Of a stretch of DNA of 64,000 bases, positions 47,408 to 56,112 are shown one piece after another. The notes under the pieces were generated by a model. The model was not told the DNA's origin. It saw only the letters and a program-made list of their open reading frames with translations, and searched no databases. A program made the translations under genes and the position numbers. Origin of the DNA: UBA5069 sp963773745 (GTDB lineage: Bacteria; Chloroflexota; Anaerolineae; Caldilineales; Caldilineaceae); assembly GCA_963773745.1 (NCBI GenBank), contig CAVZCL010000005.1, positions 434,001 to 498,000 of the forward strand, read 5' to 3'. Each line of letters opens with the position of its first letter. The stretch's first letter is position 1.

Positions 47408-47839
47408 ATGCCCATTAAGGTTGACATTGTTGCGCTCGACCGCAGGCTGGTTGAGGACGTTGTGGATATGGTGACGCTGCCCGGGATTGAGGGGCAGATG
47501 GGCATCCTGCAGGGGCACGCGCCGCTGCTTTCGCTGCTGGACTTTGGCGAGATCATCCTGCACAAGGGCAACGAGACGCAGTATGTGGCCGTGCACGGCG
47601 GCGTGGTTGAAGTGCGCCCCGACAAGGTGACGATTCTGGCTGACTCGGCCGAGCGCTTTGACGAGATTGACCTGGAGCGAGCCAGCGCCGCACTCGAGCG
47701 CGCGCAGCAGTTGCTTGCGGAGAATCCGCAACCCACGCAGCGGCCTATGATTGAGGCGGCCGTGCGCCGCAGCAACTTGCGCCTCAAGGTGGCGCAGCGC
47801 CGCCGCCACAGCGCGCCGGCCCACTTTGCCGGGGAGTAA
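47408..47839 (+). CDS. atpC: ATP synthase subunit epsilon
   Basis: 143 residues. The N-terminal beta sandwich carries LPGIEGQMGILQGHAPLLSLLDFGEI, and the C-terminus is a two-helix segment. It couples gamma to the ring and can inhibit ATPase activity. ATG 47408 lies five bases after AAAGGGGG. The last codon and stop (GAGTAA) are part of the next inverted repeat. Confidence 0.95.
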   Translation: MPIKVDIVALDRRLVEDVVDMVTLPGIEGQMGILQGHAPLLSLLDFGEIILHKGNETQYVAVHGGVVEVRPDKVTILADSAERFDEIDLERASAALERAQQLLAENPQPTQRPMIEAAVRRSNLRLKVAQRRRHSAPAHFAGE

Positions 47840-47979
47840 CAACAGAACCCCGACGCAGAAGGCGCAAAGACGCAAAGAAAGCGCAAAGAAAAGCAACAAC
47901 AAGAGGATATCTCTTGTTGTTGCTTTTCTTTGCGCTTTCTTTGCGTCTTTGCGCCTTTGCGTCGGGGTTCTGTTTACTC
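47834..47979. repeat. Long inverted repeat spanning two stop codons (GCAAAGG family)
   Basis: Arms about 47834-47905 and 47911-47979 pair almost perfectly around GATAT; differences are an extra CA and an extra G in the left arm. Both outer ends are GAGTAA, giving the stop of atpC on one strand and of the histidine kinase on the other. Confidence 0.9.
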
Positions 47980-49337
47980 TCGCGGCGGGCAGGGTAACGG
48001 TGAAGGTGCTGCCCTTGCCCACGGTGGAGGCTACCGCAATAGCGCCGCCGTGCGCCTCGACAATGGCCTTGGCAATCGCCAGCCCCAACCCAGAAGAGTT
48101 CTCGGGTGAGCGCTGGCGCGACTTGTCGCCGCGATAGAGGCGATCGAAGACAAAGGGCAGATCCTCCAGCGCAATCCCCGCACCGGCGTCCTGCACAGTA
48201 AAGGCGACACGTTGCCACTCCCGCCCATCCTGCAGGGCCTTGGCCATGAGGTGAATTTCGCCCGCGGCCGTATGCGTGAGTGCGTTGCTCACCAGGTTAT
48301 TGAGCACCTGTGCCAGGCGGTCCGTGTCCACGAAGACATTAGGCAGGTCGGGCGCGGCTTCCACACGGATGGCGACACCCTGTTCCTGCGCTGCGAATGT
48401 AGTGGGCCAGCGCAGTGCGCTCAATCAGCGCGGCGGGGTCCACCACGCGCCGGTTGAGGGGGAGCTCGCCGGCGTCGGCCAGCGAAAGGGTGCGCAGGTC
48501 ATCCACCAGCCGCTGCAGGTGCTGCACCTCGTCGTGCATAACGGTGTAGATGGTGGGCGAGCCTTCGAGCCGCCCCTCTTTCAACCCCTCGGCATAGCCA
48601 CTGACGATGCTGAGCGGCGTGCGCAGGTCGTGTGCAAGGTCGGCGGTCATTTGCTTGCGCAGCGTGCTGGCGCGCGCCAAATCGGCGCTCATGTGGTTGA
48701 AGGATTGCGCCAATTCGCCGATTTCGTCGCGTGAGTGCACGTCGACCACCTGATGCAGATTGCCCGCTGCCATGGCGCGCGTGGCCTCTGTGAGCGCCGC
48801 CACGGGCCGAGTGAGGGTGCGCGCCAGCAGCAGCCCCACAAGCAGGGCAATCACCATGGTGGCCAGCGCACTCAGCACAGTGACCCAGAGCAGCCGTCCC
48901 CACAGGTCGGATTCAGGGGGCCCGTCGGGCGTACGCCGTGGGGTTCTGTCCGCCTGGAGCATGACAATTGTCCCGATGGTTGCGCCGTCGAGGGTCAGCG
49001 GCTGGCTGCGGGCGGCATCGATTGCGGCCATGGTTGTGCCAATCGGCGTCTCGGGGTTGCCCAGCACCACCTGCCCGTCGGCGTCGGCCACAAGGATGTC
49101 GCGGCGAAACATGTCGACCGGCGGCGTGTGCGCAAGCGCGTCGCTCACGTTGGCCCAACTGCCGTTGCGTTCGTAATAGCCCTCGAGCGTGCGGATGAGC
49201 GTGGCTTCGTCGCGGCTGGAGATGAAGCGCGTGAACTCGGTGCGCGCCTGCGCGCCCAACAGCAAGGCAAAGGTAAGAATGCCCAGCATGCCGACCAGCA
49301 GGAACGCGATTGTGAGTTTGGTGGCAAGTGAGCGCAT
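47974..49337 (-). CDS. Sensor histidine kinase, frame-interrupted
   Basis: About 455 residues when joined. The N-terminal membrane helix (LTIAFLLVGMLGILTFALLL), an outer domain of about 120 residues, a second helix (LLWVTVLSALATMVIALLVGLLLA), HAMP, HisKA (ADLAHDLRTPLSI, phosphorylated His) and an HATPase domain (NNLVSNALTHTAAG, SSGLGLAIAKAIVEAHGG) are all present. Frame changes near 48408 and at the last codon (47983) can each be repaired by one GC pair in GCGC. It pairs with the response regulator upstream. Confidence 0.82.
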
Positions 49338-49366
49338 GGTGCGTCCCTCAGATTAGCGCCGTCGCG

Positions 49367-49717
49367 GGCCTCACATTCTTGACGCAAGGGCGCAAGGCGG
49401 GCAAAGGCACAAGGTGGGCAAGGAACGAGGCAGGCGTTCATGCCTTGTGGGAACAATACAGAATGGAAATGGGGGTGGTCGCGTAGCGGAGGGCCTCCCG
49501 GCCCTCGTTTTGGTGGCCGCGTATCCGAGTGCCCGCAAAGTGAGGGCCAGGAGGCCCTCCGCTACGAAGTCAGCGCCATTTTCAGGATATATGGAAAATG
49601 GCTGCTAACAACAGCCATGCCATACCGAGGTGCGTTGAAAAACATGACATTGTTCTTGTCTTGGCTTTTCCTCGCGCCCTCGCCCCCCTTGCGCCCTTGC
49701 GTTAAGAATGTGAGGCC
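49367..49717. repeat. Nested inverted repeats between regulator and kinase genes
   Basis: Outer arms 49367-49402 and 49682-49717 match at 34 of 36 positions and carry GACGCAAGGGCGCAAGG. They enclose a TAGCGG hairpin with arms 49483-49506 and 49542-49565 (one mismatch). The intervening DNA has no coding sign. Confidence 0.85.
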
Positions 49718-49727
49718 AATGAAGGCT

Positions 49728-50444
49728 TCAATTTGCGCTGCGGCGTGGCGCAGCAAAGCGATAGCCCAGCCCATAGACGGTTTCGATGTAGACGGGGTGG
49801 CGGGCGTCAGGCTCGATCTTGGCGCGCAGATTGCGCACGTGGACGTCAATTGTGCGCTCGTAGCCTTCATACGCGTCACCCGCCATGCGGTCGAGCAGAT
49901 CCAGGCGGCTGAAGATCTGGCCCGGGGCCGACATGAGCGCCGCCAGCAGTTCAAGCTCGGAGCGGGTGAGATCGACATCGCGCACCGGCTGGCCCTCATG
50001 CGCCGGCATGGTGAGGATGGCGCTGCGCTTGTCGAGCATCACATCGCCCACACGCAGGAGATCGGGCTCAACGCCGCTCTTCTGGCTGCGGCGCAGCACG
50101 GCGCGCACACGGGCAATCAGCTCGCGCACGTTGAAGGGCTTGGTCACATAGTCATCGGCGCCCAGTTCCAGGCCAACAATCTTGTCGCCGTCCTCAATCT
50201 TGGCGGTGAGCACGATGATGGGCGTTTCGGCTTCCTTGCCCCAGGCACGCATGAACTCGTAGCCGCCCATTTCCGGCATCATCAGGTCGAGGATAATCAG
50301 GTCGGGCTTCTGTTCGCGCGCCACAAAGAGCGCTTCGCGGCCGTTGCCCGCCTCGGCGGTGTGGTAGCCTTCCTGCTGCAGGTAGATGCGGATCATCTCG
50401 CGCAGCTTGCGTTCGTCGTCAACAACCAGAATTGTTTGCGTCAT
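49728..50444 (-). CDS. OmpR-type response regulator
   Basis: 238 residues. The receiver domain shows acidic VVDDER, the phosphorylated Asp in LIILDLMMPEMGG (near 53), Thr in IIVLTAKIED and Lys in VTKPFNVRELI. The winged-helix DNA-binding domain follows (LTRSELELLAALMSAPGQIFSRLDLL...RTIDVHVRNLRAKIEPDARHPVYIETVYGLGYRF). ATG 50444 was chosen because AAGG lies nine bases upstream; an ATG six bases before it is an alternative. Its kinase lies downstream behind 390 bp of repeats. Confidence 0.95.
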   Translation of the reverse strand: MTQTILVVDDERKLREMIRIYLQQEGYHTAEAGNGREALFVAREQKPDLIILDLMMPEMGGYEFMRAWGKEAETPIIVLTAKIEDGDKIVGLELGADDYVTKPFNVRELIARVRAVLRRSQKSGVEPDLLRVGDVMLDKRSAILTMPAHEGQPVRDVDLTRSELELLAALMSAPGQIFSRLDLLDRMAGDAYEGYERTIDVHVRNLRAKIEPDARHPVYIETVYGLGYRFAAPRRSAN

Positions 50445-50659
50445 GTGCATTCGCCTTGTTTGCAGCAGGTTGGCAAGCGCACGCAGCGCTGCGGTTTGGC
50501 TTGCATCGTAACACACTCGGCCATTGCCCAGGTGGTGCGCGCATAAGGGGCAGTATACGATCAGAATTTGAAGAGATTGTGAGGCTGGCGTGCGCAAAGT
50601 GTAGGATAATGGGGTGTCGGTGTGGGTGTGAGGCGCAGGCTGTTCGCAAAGGGGGAGTC

Positions 50660-51094
50660 ATGGGGGATGGCAATTGGGGGGAGCGGCTGCGCGCCGCCGG
50701 CTACAAGCTGACGCCCGCACGCCAGGCGGTGCTGGACTCAATCCCCGCGGCTGATGAGCACCTGAACCCCGCCGAGATCCTTGCGCAGGGGCGCACGCGC
50801 TACCCGGCGCTGGGCCGCGCCACCGTCTACCGCACGCTCGAACTGCTGACGACGCTGGGGATTGTGCGACCCATCTACATTGGGGAGAACGGGCCCACGT
50901 ACATTCGTGCGCAAGGCGGCCACCACCACCTCGTCTGCTCGCAATGTGGGGACATGGTGGACTTCGACCGCTGCATTGCCGACGAAATGGTGGCCGACCT
51001 CCATGCGCGTTTTGGCTTTACAATTACCAGCCACCTGCTCGAGTTCTATGGGCTTTGCCCCGAGTGCCAGGGCCGGGCAGATAGTGAAGCGTAG
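50660..51094 (+). CDS. Fur-family metalloregulator (Zur-like)
   Basis: 144 residues. The N-terminal winged helix has RATVYRTLELLTTLGIV. The metal domain carries HHHLVCSQCGDMVDF and a C-terminal CPEC, so a structural Cys4 zinc site is present; GGHHHLVC supplies regulatory His ligands. It represses metal-uptake genes when its metal is plentiful. The next gene is a zinc/manganese-binding lipoprotein, so zinc sensing is likely. GGGGGAG precedes ATG 50660. It is divergent from the response regulator. Confidence 0.92.
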   Translation: MGDGNWGERLRAAGYKLTPARQAVLDSIPAADEHLNPAEILAQGRTRYPALGRATVYRTLELLTTLGIVRPIYIGENGPTYIRAQGGHHHLVCSQCGDMVDFDRCIADEMVADLHARFGFTITSHLLEFYGLCPECQGRADSEA

Positions 51095-51108
51095 ATGTCA
51101 AGACGACA

Positions 51109-51279
51109 CGTAGCGGCTGCTTCAGCTGCCGTTATCAAGGGCGCGACGCGATTGGTGGCTACGGCAGCTAAAGCAGCCGCTACGAAAAGCGCCGCAGACT
51201 TCGGAGACACACCACTTTAGCTGCCGTAACCACCTATCGCGTCGCGCCCTTGATAACGGCAGCTGAAGCAGCCGCTACG
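51109..51279. repeat. 65-bp TAGCGG-family inverted repeat
   Basis: Arms 51109-51173 and 51215-51279 match at 63 of 65 positions. Inside is a second, partly overlapping TAGCGG unit. It separates the Fur gene from the metal-binding lipoprotein. Confidence 0.9.
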
Positions 51280-51361
51280 CAGAGCACGGCTCCCGTTCCC
51301 TGACTTTTGAGTAGCCCTGCCTGTGCAGGTGCTGATTTTTCATGACGGTCTCACCCTGGAG

Positions 51362-51384
51362 TATAATTGAGATTGAATCTCAAT
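51362..51384 (+). promoter_or_regulatory. -10 box with overlapping Fur/Zur-like operator
   Basis: TATAAT (51362-51367) overlaps a perfect palindrome ATTGAGATT-G-AATCTCAAT (51366-51384). It lies 32 bases before ATG 51417, and a Fur-family gene is adjacent, so repressor binding here would block the lipoprotein gene. Confidence 0.65.
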
Positions 51385-51416
51385 TACGCCCGATGTATTC
51401 AAAATGGAGCACGTCC

Positions 51417-52437
51417 ATGCTCAACCAACGCAACCGAGCGCCGCGCCTGCTTGTGGCACTGCTTCGCGCTTGTCATTCCTTGCCGCCTGCGTGGCGGCAC
51501 TGCACCGTCTCCGCACCTGCCGCCGCACCTGCCGCTACGGGCGAAACGCCGCGTTGCCGCCCTGACTCCCGCCGCGATTGCGCCAGGCGAAAAGCTGCGC
51601 GTTGTGGCCACTACCACTCTCGTGGGCGATGCCGTGGCACGCATTGGCGGCGACCTGATTGACCTGACCGTGCTCCTGCCTCCCGGGAGCGACCCGCACG
51701 CCTACGTCGCTTCGCCGCAGGACCTGATCGCGCTGGCCAATGCCCAGGTTGTCTTCATCAACGGGCTGGGGCTGGAGGAGTCTCTCCTGCCCACGCTGGG
51801 CAAGGTTGAGCAGGGCCCCGTCGTCTCGGTGAACGAAGCGGTCACGCCGCTGGATTCGACGGGGGAACATGCCGACGAGCCCGCTGGCGAAGACGCCGCA
51901 GCCCACGGCACGGCCGACCCCCACACCTGGCAGGATGTGCGCAATGTGGAGCAGTGGGCCATTACGATTGGCAACGCCCTAGCCCGCCTTGACCCCGCCC
52001 ACGCCGATGGCTATCAACAGGCTGCCAGCAATTACCGCGCCGAGCTCGAGGCGCTCCAAAACGAGGTGGCGGCAACCATCGCCACCATCCCACCCGAGCG
52101 GCGGCTGCTTGTAACCGACCACGACGACCTCAGCTACTTTGCCGCGGCCTATGGCATGGAGGTTGTGGGCGCGGTGACTCCCTCCTTCAGCAGCATGGCT
52201 TCGATTTCGGCGCAGGAGATGGCCGCGCTTCAAGACCAGATTACGGCGCAGGGGGTGCCCGCCATCTTCGTGGACAGCACCGTCAACCCGCGCCTTGCCG
52301 ACCAGGTGGCGCAGGATACGGGCACGCGTGTCGTGACCCTCTACACAGGCTCACTGAGCGCACCCGATGGCCCCGCACCAGATTACCCGACGATGATGCG
52401 CACCAATGCGCAGACGATTGCCGACGCGCTGCGATGA
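51417..52437 (+). CDS. Zinc-binding lipoprotein of ZnuA/TroA family, frame-interrupted
   Basis: The substrate-binding part of an ABC metal importer, about 340 residues. From GEKLRVVATTTLVGDAV on the frame is intact: a His in GSDPHAYVASPQD, an acidic/His loop (EHADEPAGEDAAAHGTADPH), LLVTDHDDLSYFAAAYG and the late IFVDSTVNPRLADQV supply metal ligands. The signal and lipobox (MLNQRNRAPRLLVALL, then LVI...AAC) and linker change frame two or three times; two of the breaks are repaired by one GC pair in GCGC. No permease or ATPase gene follows in the window. Confidence 0.82.
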
Positions 52438-52459
52438 AGAAGCTGCGGAAATTAGTAGT

Positions 52460-52597
52460 CCGCAAAAAGAAACGAAACACCAGTACACAGATTTCACAGA
52501 TTGAACAGATAACAACCGATGTTTTCTTCTTCAAATCGGCTTTTGTCTGTGCCGTTTCTGTGCAATCTGTGTACTGGCGTTTCGTTTCTTTTTGCGG
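52460..52597. repeat. Inverted repeat (ACACAGAT family)
   Basis: Arms 52460-52493 and 52564-52597 match at 33 of 34 positions. Cores read CCAGTACACAGATT, as at 28388, but the outer 18 bases (CCGCAAAAAGAAACGAAAC-like) are unlike that copy. No gene is in 52438-52814 apart from a possible TGCTAGAAT extended -10 near 52724. Confidence 0.88.
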
Positions 52598-52814
52598 CCT
52601 ACTTTCCTGGAGACAGAAACGGCGGGAACAGCGGAAAAGCATGAAGATCGCTTTTCATCTCGCTTTCCTTCTTCCCGCAGCTTCTGCCTCCACGCGTTTT
52701 AGCGCCACGCCTTGCGCGTCCTATGCTAGAATGTAGTGGTGCCCGATCGACAGGCGCACCATCCTACCCTACACCTCATCCATCCACCCACAGGCTCAGG
52801 AGAGGGCCTTCGTC

Positions 52815-53411
52815 ATGTTGCGATCCACGCGTTTTGCCGGACGCCTTGCCGTCATATCCGCCATCGTGCTGGTTGTTGCCGGTTGTGCAATGCCCATGCC
52901 TGCCGCCACAAATAGCGCAATGGGCGGTGCTGAAATGGCCGCCGAAGCAGCGCCTGTCCCTGTGCCAGGCGAGGTGACGGTTGAGGACGTGCGCGCCCGT
53001 CCTGCGCCGCTCGAAGGGGGCAACGGTGGCGCTTTCCTCACCGTGCTCAACGGCACCGATGCACCTGTGCGCTTTAGCAGCGCTGCCAGCGACATCTCGG
53101 CCGTTGTCGAGCTGCACGAGACTGTGAACGAAGATGGCGTCATGAAGATGATCCCGCAGCCCGACGGCTTCGAGATTCCTGCCGGTGGCAGCGTTATCCT
53201 GCAGCCAGGCGGCAAGCACGTGATGTTGCTTGGCCTGGTGAAGCCGCTTGTGGAAGGCGACAGTTTCCCGCTCACACTCAATTTCGACAACGGCATGAGC
53301 ATGGAGGTGACCGTGCCTGTTGTTGCAATGACCGGCGTGGCTGGCGCTCCTGCCATGGGGGGCACAGCACCGGTGACAGCCACAACGAATATGACCAGCA
53401 CGCAGCCGTAA
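52815..53411 (+). CDS. PCuAC copper chaperone lipoprotein
   Basis: 198 residues. A lipoprotein signal (SAIVLVVAGC, lipidated Cys near 24) is followed by a beta-sandwich PCuAC domain. The copper ligands are visible: His in VELHETVNEDGVMKMI with the two Met residues, and HVM in GGKHVMLLG. It probably delivers Cu(I) to a cytochrome oxidase CuA site outside the membrane. The last 30 residues are Thr/Ala/Pro-rich. The ATG lies just after AGGAGAGGG. Confidence 0.9.
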   Translation: MLRSTRFAGRLAVISAIVLVVAGCAMPMPAATNSAMGGAEMAAEAAPVPVPGEVTVEDVRARPAPLEGGNGGAFLTVLNGTDAPVRFSSAASDISAVVELHETVNEDGVMKMIPQPDGFEIPAGGSVILQPGGKHVMLLGLVKPLVEGDSFPLTLNFDNGMSMEVTVPVVAMTGVAGAPAMGGTAPVTATTNMTSTQP

Positions 53412-53451
53412 GCGCAATCCGCCATCTACCTGACACCAGAAGGAGCCCTCG

Positions 53452-54504
53452 GTGACAAGCCTGGAGCAGACCCATACCTACCGCGAGATTCACGAGCAAC
53501 CTGCCGTAATCGAGCGCTTTCTGCGCACACAGCGCGACGTCACCGAGCGGCTTTCGGCAGAAATCCGTCGCCGCGGGATTACCCATGTGGTTATTTCGGC
53601 GCGCGGCACCAGCGACAATGCGGGACGCTATGCCACCTACGTAATGGGCGGCTACAACCGACTGCCGGTCGCGCTGGCCACGCCCAGCCTCCACACTGTC
53701 TACGGGCTGCCGCCTCGCTTCGACGGCGCGCTTGTGCTGGGCATTAGCCAGAGCGGCAAGAGCCCCGACATCATCTCCGTGCTTGAGGAGGCAAAGGCGC
53801 AGGGCGCGCTCACAGCGTCGATCACCAATGCCGCCGAGAGCCCGCTGGCGGCCGTCTCCGACTTTGTGATTGACGTACAGGCGGGTGATGAACTCGCTGT
53901 GGCCGCCACCAAGAGCTACTCCAGCCAGGTGACGGCCGTGGCGCTCCTGAGCGCGGTGCTTGCGCAGGATGAAGCGCGCCTTGATGAACTGGACCGTTTG
54001 CCCGAGGCCGTTAAGGCGACGCTGGCAATGAATGACGACATTGCCGCTATCGCCCCGCGCTACCGCTACATGACCGCATCGGTTGTGATTGGCCGCGGCT
54101 TCAACTACGCCACGGCCTTCGAGATGGCGCTCAAGATGAAGGAGCTAAGCTATACCATTGCCGAGCCCTACAGCAGCGCCGACTTCCTGCACGGGCCGGT
54201 GGCCATGGTGGAGGAGGGCTTTCCCGTGGTGGTAATTGCGCCCAGCGGCCGCATGGCCCCCGAGATGGCCGAGTTTGTGGCGCACGTGCACATGCTGCAT
54301 GGCGAAACACTCGTCATTAGCGATGACGCCACTGTGCTGCGCGACGCGCGCACGCCGCTGCGCATGCCGCAGGCCGTGCCCGAATGGCTCTCGCCGATTA
54401 CCGCGATTGTGCCCGGGCAGATGTTTGCCATGCATTTGGCCAACACACGCGATTATGACGTGGATGCGCCGCGCGGGCTGAAGAAGGTGACGGAGACGCG
54501 CTGA
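53452..54504 (+). CDS. SIS-domain sugar isomerase (GlmS-isomerase-like)
   Basis: 350 residues: two SIS domains without the amidotransferase half of GlmS. The sugar-phosphate loops are visible as SARGTSDNAGRYA, LGISQSGKSPDI and the second-domain VVIGRGFNYATAFEMALKMKELSY...SSADFLHGPVAM. It is probably an aminosugar-6-phosphate deaminase or isomerase such as AgaS or FrlB relatives. The start is GTG 53452 with GGAG upstream. It follows the copper chaperone by 41 bases. Confidence 0.88.
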   Translation: MTSLEQTHTYREIHEQPAVIERFLRTQRDVTERLSAEIRRRGITHVVISARGTSDNAGRYATYVMGGYNRLPVALATPSLHTVYGLPPRFDGALVLGISQSGKSPDIISVLEEAKAQGALTASITNAAESPLAAVSDFVIDVQAGDELAVAATKSYSSQVTAVALLSAVLAQDEARLDELDRLPEAVKATLAMNDDIAAIAPRYRYMTASVVIGRGFNYATAFEMALKMKELSYTIAEPYSSADFLHGPVAMVEEGFPVVVIAPSGRMAPEMAEFVAHVHMLHGETLVISDDATVLRDARTPLRMPQAVPEWLSPITAIVPGQMFAMHLANTRDYDVDAPRGLKKVTETR

Positions 54505-54511
54505 CAGCAAA

Positions 54512-54619
54512 CCCCGACGCAAAGGCGCAAAGACGCAAAGAAAAGCAACAACAAGAACAGCTTTTCTTGCTTTGGCTGTTCTTTGCGTTTCTTTGCGTCT
54601 TTGCGCCTTTGCGTCGGGG
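54512..54619. repeat. Hairpin with 32-bp arms (GCAAAGG family)
   Basis: Perfect arms 54512-54543 and 54588-54619 (CCCCGACGCAAAGGCGCAAAG and onward). The core is the family consensus, and the outer C4/G4 is shared with the 47834 copy. Confidence 0.9.
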
Positions 54620-54708
54620 CTAAAGTTGAGAGTGGGCGCGGTTGCGCAATTGCGCGCCCCCGTTTATGATGGGCGCACGCGTGCCCGGGTAGAGAAATGG
54701 GGAGTCTT

Positions 54709-55116
54709 ATGTCAACTGTTCATCGCATATGCGCCGCTTGCGGCAAGGACGTGCCGTTGCAGGCGCAGCATTGCCCGCACTGCGGCCACGATACTCAGGC
54801 GGGACTGCCGGTGAAAAGCAGTACCAATTTGCCCATGGTGGTGGGCAAGGCGGCCGTCCCCATGCTGGTGACGGCTGGCACGCTGGCCGCGCGCATGATC
54901 TGGAAACTGCTGCGCGAGCGCAGCCTGCCCACGGCCACAGCCGCGCTCAAGGTGCAGGAAGCGCCTGCGCCGCAACCGCTCATGCGCAGCGAGCCGCAAC
55001 CGGTAGCGGGGCGCTCGCGCCGCTCGATTCACATTCGCTCCACCTGGGCCGTGGGTGACGCCAACGGTGTCTGGCGGCAGGGGATGACCGAGCACCAGAT
55101 CGACATTGAGGAATAG
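54709..55116 (+). CDS. Zinc ribbon protein with hydrophobic segment
   Basis: 135 residues. The start is a four-Cys zinc ribbon (CAACGKDVPLQAQHCPHCG). A hydrophobic helix (LPMVVGKAAVPMLVTAGTLAARMIW) follows, then a basic, Pro/Ala-rich tail. ATG 54709 has GGGGAG five bases upstream. It could be a membrane-associated regulator or adaptor. I do not recognise a named family. It ends 24 bases before the convergent yjjX gene. Confidence 0.7.
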   Translation: MSTVHRICAACGKDVPLQAQHCPHCGHDTQAGLPVKSSTNLPMVVGKAAVPMLVTAGTLAARMIWKLLRERSLPTATAALKVQEAPAPQPLMRSEPQPVAGRSRRSIHIRSTWAVGDANGVWRQGMTEHQIDIEE

Positions 55117-55140
55117 CGCGCATCGCAGCCTGCCGCGATC

Positions 55141-55698
55141 TCATTGCGCGTAGTAGGCTGGTGCGGCAAAGGGGCTTAGCGCCAGCAGCACCGCCTGCTC
55201 CAGCGCATCCACGCGATTGATGCGTCCTCCCGTAAAGGCGCCCACCGCGCCCTGCTTGTGCTTCACATTCTCCTCACCCAGCAGCGCATCCATGAGCGGC
55301 CCCAGTTCACCGCCGGCGCGAATGGCCTCGGCCACAGGCTCGGGCAGCAGAAAGCGGCCGGAGCTGCCCAGCCCAATGCGGCCATCGGCGTGGACGACCG
55401 CGACCCACGCCGTCGACATCATCCCCCACGGCGTCTCCTCCACATTGCCCTCCAGCCCCACCGCCATTTGGGAGTGGCAGAGCGCGAGCGCGCTGCGGGC
55501 ACGCGCCAACGCCCCCGAAATCGCCTCCTCGGCCGAGCGCGGCTGCTCCGCCACCCCCGAGTCGACCTCCACTGCCTCGACGAGCACGTCGGGCCAGAGG
55601 CTGCGCAGCGCCCGCCCCGCCGCCTCGCGCTTGACTGGATTCACAGACCCCACCGCCGCCGATGTGACCCTATCGGCCGCAGCCGCGCAATGCCGCAC
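55141..55698 (-). CDS. yjjX: Inosine/xanthosine triphosphatase (YjjX/DUF84)
   Basis: 185 residues. VGSVNPVKREAAGRAL at the start and AVGLEGNVEE in the middle match the DUF84 family, which hydrolyses ITP and XTP to keep deaminated purines out of nucleic acids. The start codon is GTG; the conserved part begins about 16 residues in, so a later GTG is a possible true start. It is convergent with the zinc ribbon gene. Confidence 0.85.
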   Translation of the reverse strand: MRHCAAAADRVTSAAVGSVNPVKREAAGRALRSLWPDVLVEAVEVDSGVAEQPRSAEEAISGALARARSALALCHSQMAVGLEGNVEETPWGMMSTAWVAVVHADGRIGLGSSGRFLLPEPVAEAIRAGGELGPLMDALLGEENVKHKQGAVGAFTGGRINRVDALEQAVLLALSPFAAPAYYAQ

Positions 55699-56112
55699 TC
55701 TGCAACTCTTCCATGGCTCTCATCCTATTGTAATGAAACCCGCAGCGTCTGTTTGGGACGGGGAGCGGGAACTCTCCAATTGCCCCGATTTCTGTTTCCT
55801 GATCCCCGTTCCCTCTTTTACGATGTGGGTCTCATGACGGCATCACTTTAGGGTGCCGCACACGCAGGTGTACTCTACCTGCCCGCCGTACAGAGCGCAA
55901 CGGCGGCACGCCGTGCAGTGCCGTCGCTGCAACTGCGGAGATGGCGCTCTCGAGAAAATTAGCAGAAACTGCAACAGGCTTGTTATAGTATTCATACCCC
56001 CACGTTAATAACCGGTTCGATCGGCGTGCTTTGCTGTTTGTTGGCGTGGTGCGAAGCCATACTCCTTACCCTCCCATCCACCGAGCTATATCGCTCAAGA
56101 AGGAGACTTCAC
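55699..56112. other. Divergent intergenic region before the collagen-like gene
   Basis: About 414 bases without a supported gene. It contains a TATAGT near 55985 with no well-spaced -35, and a minus-strand TACAAT near 55726 that could serve yjjX. GAAGGAGA precedes ATG 56113. Confidence 0.5.
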
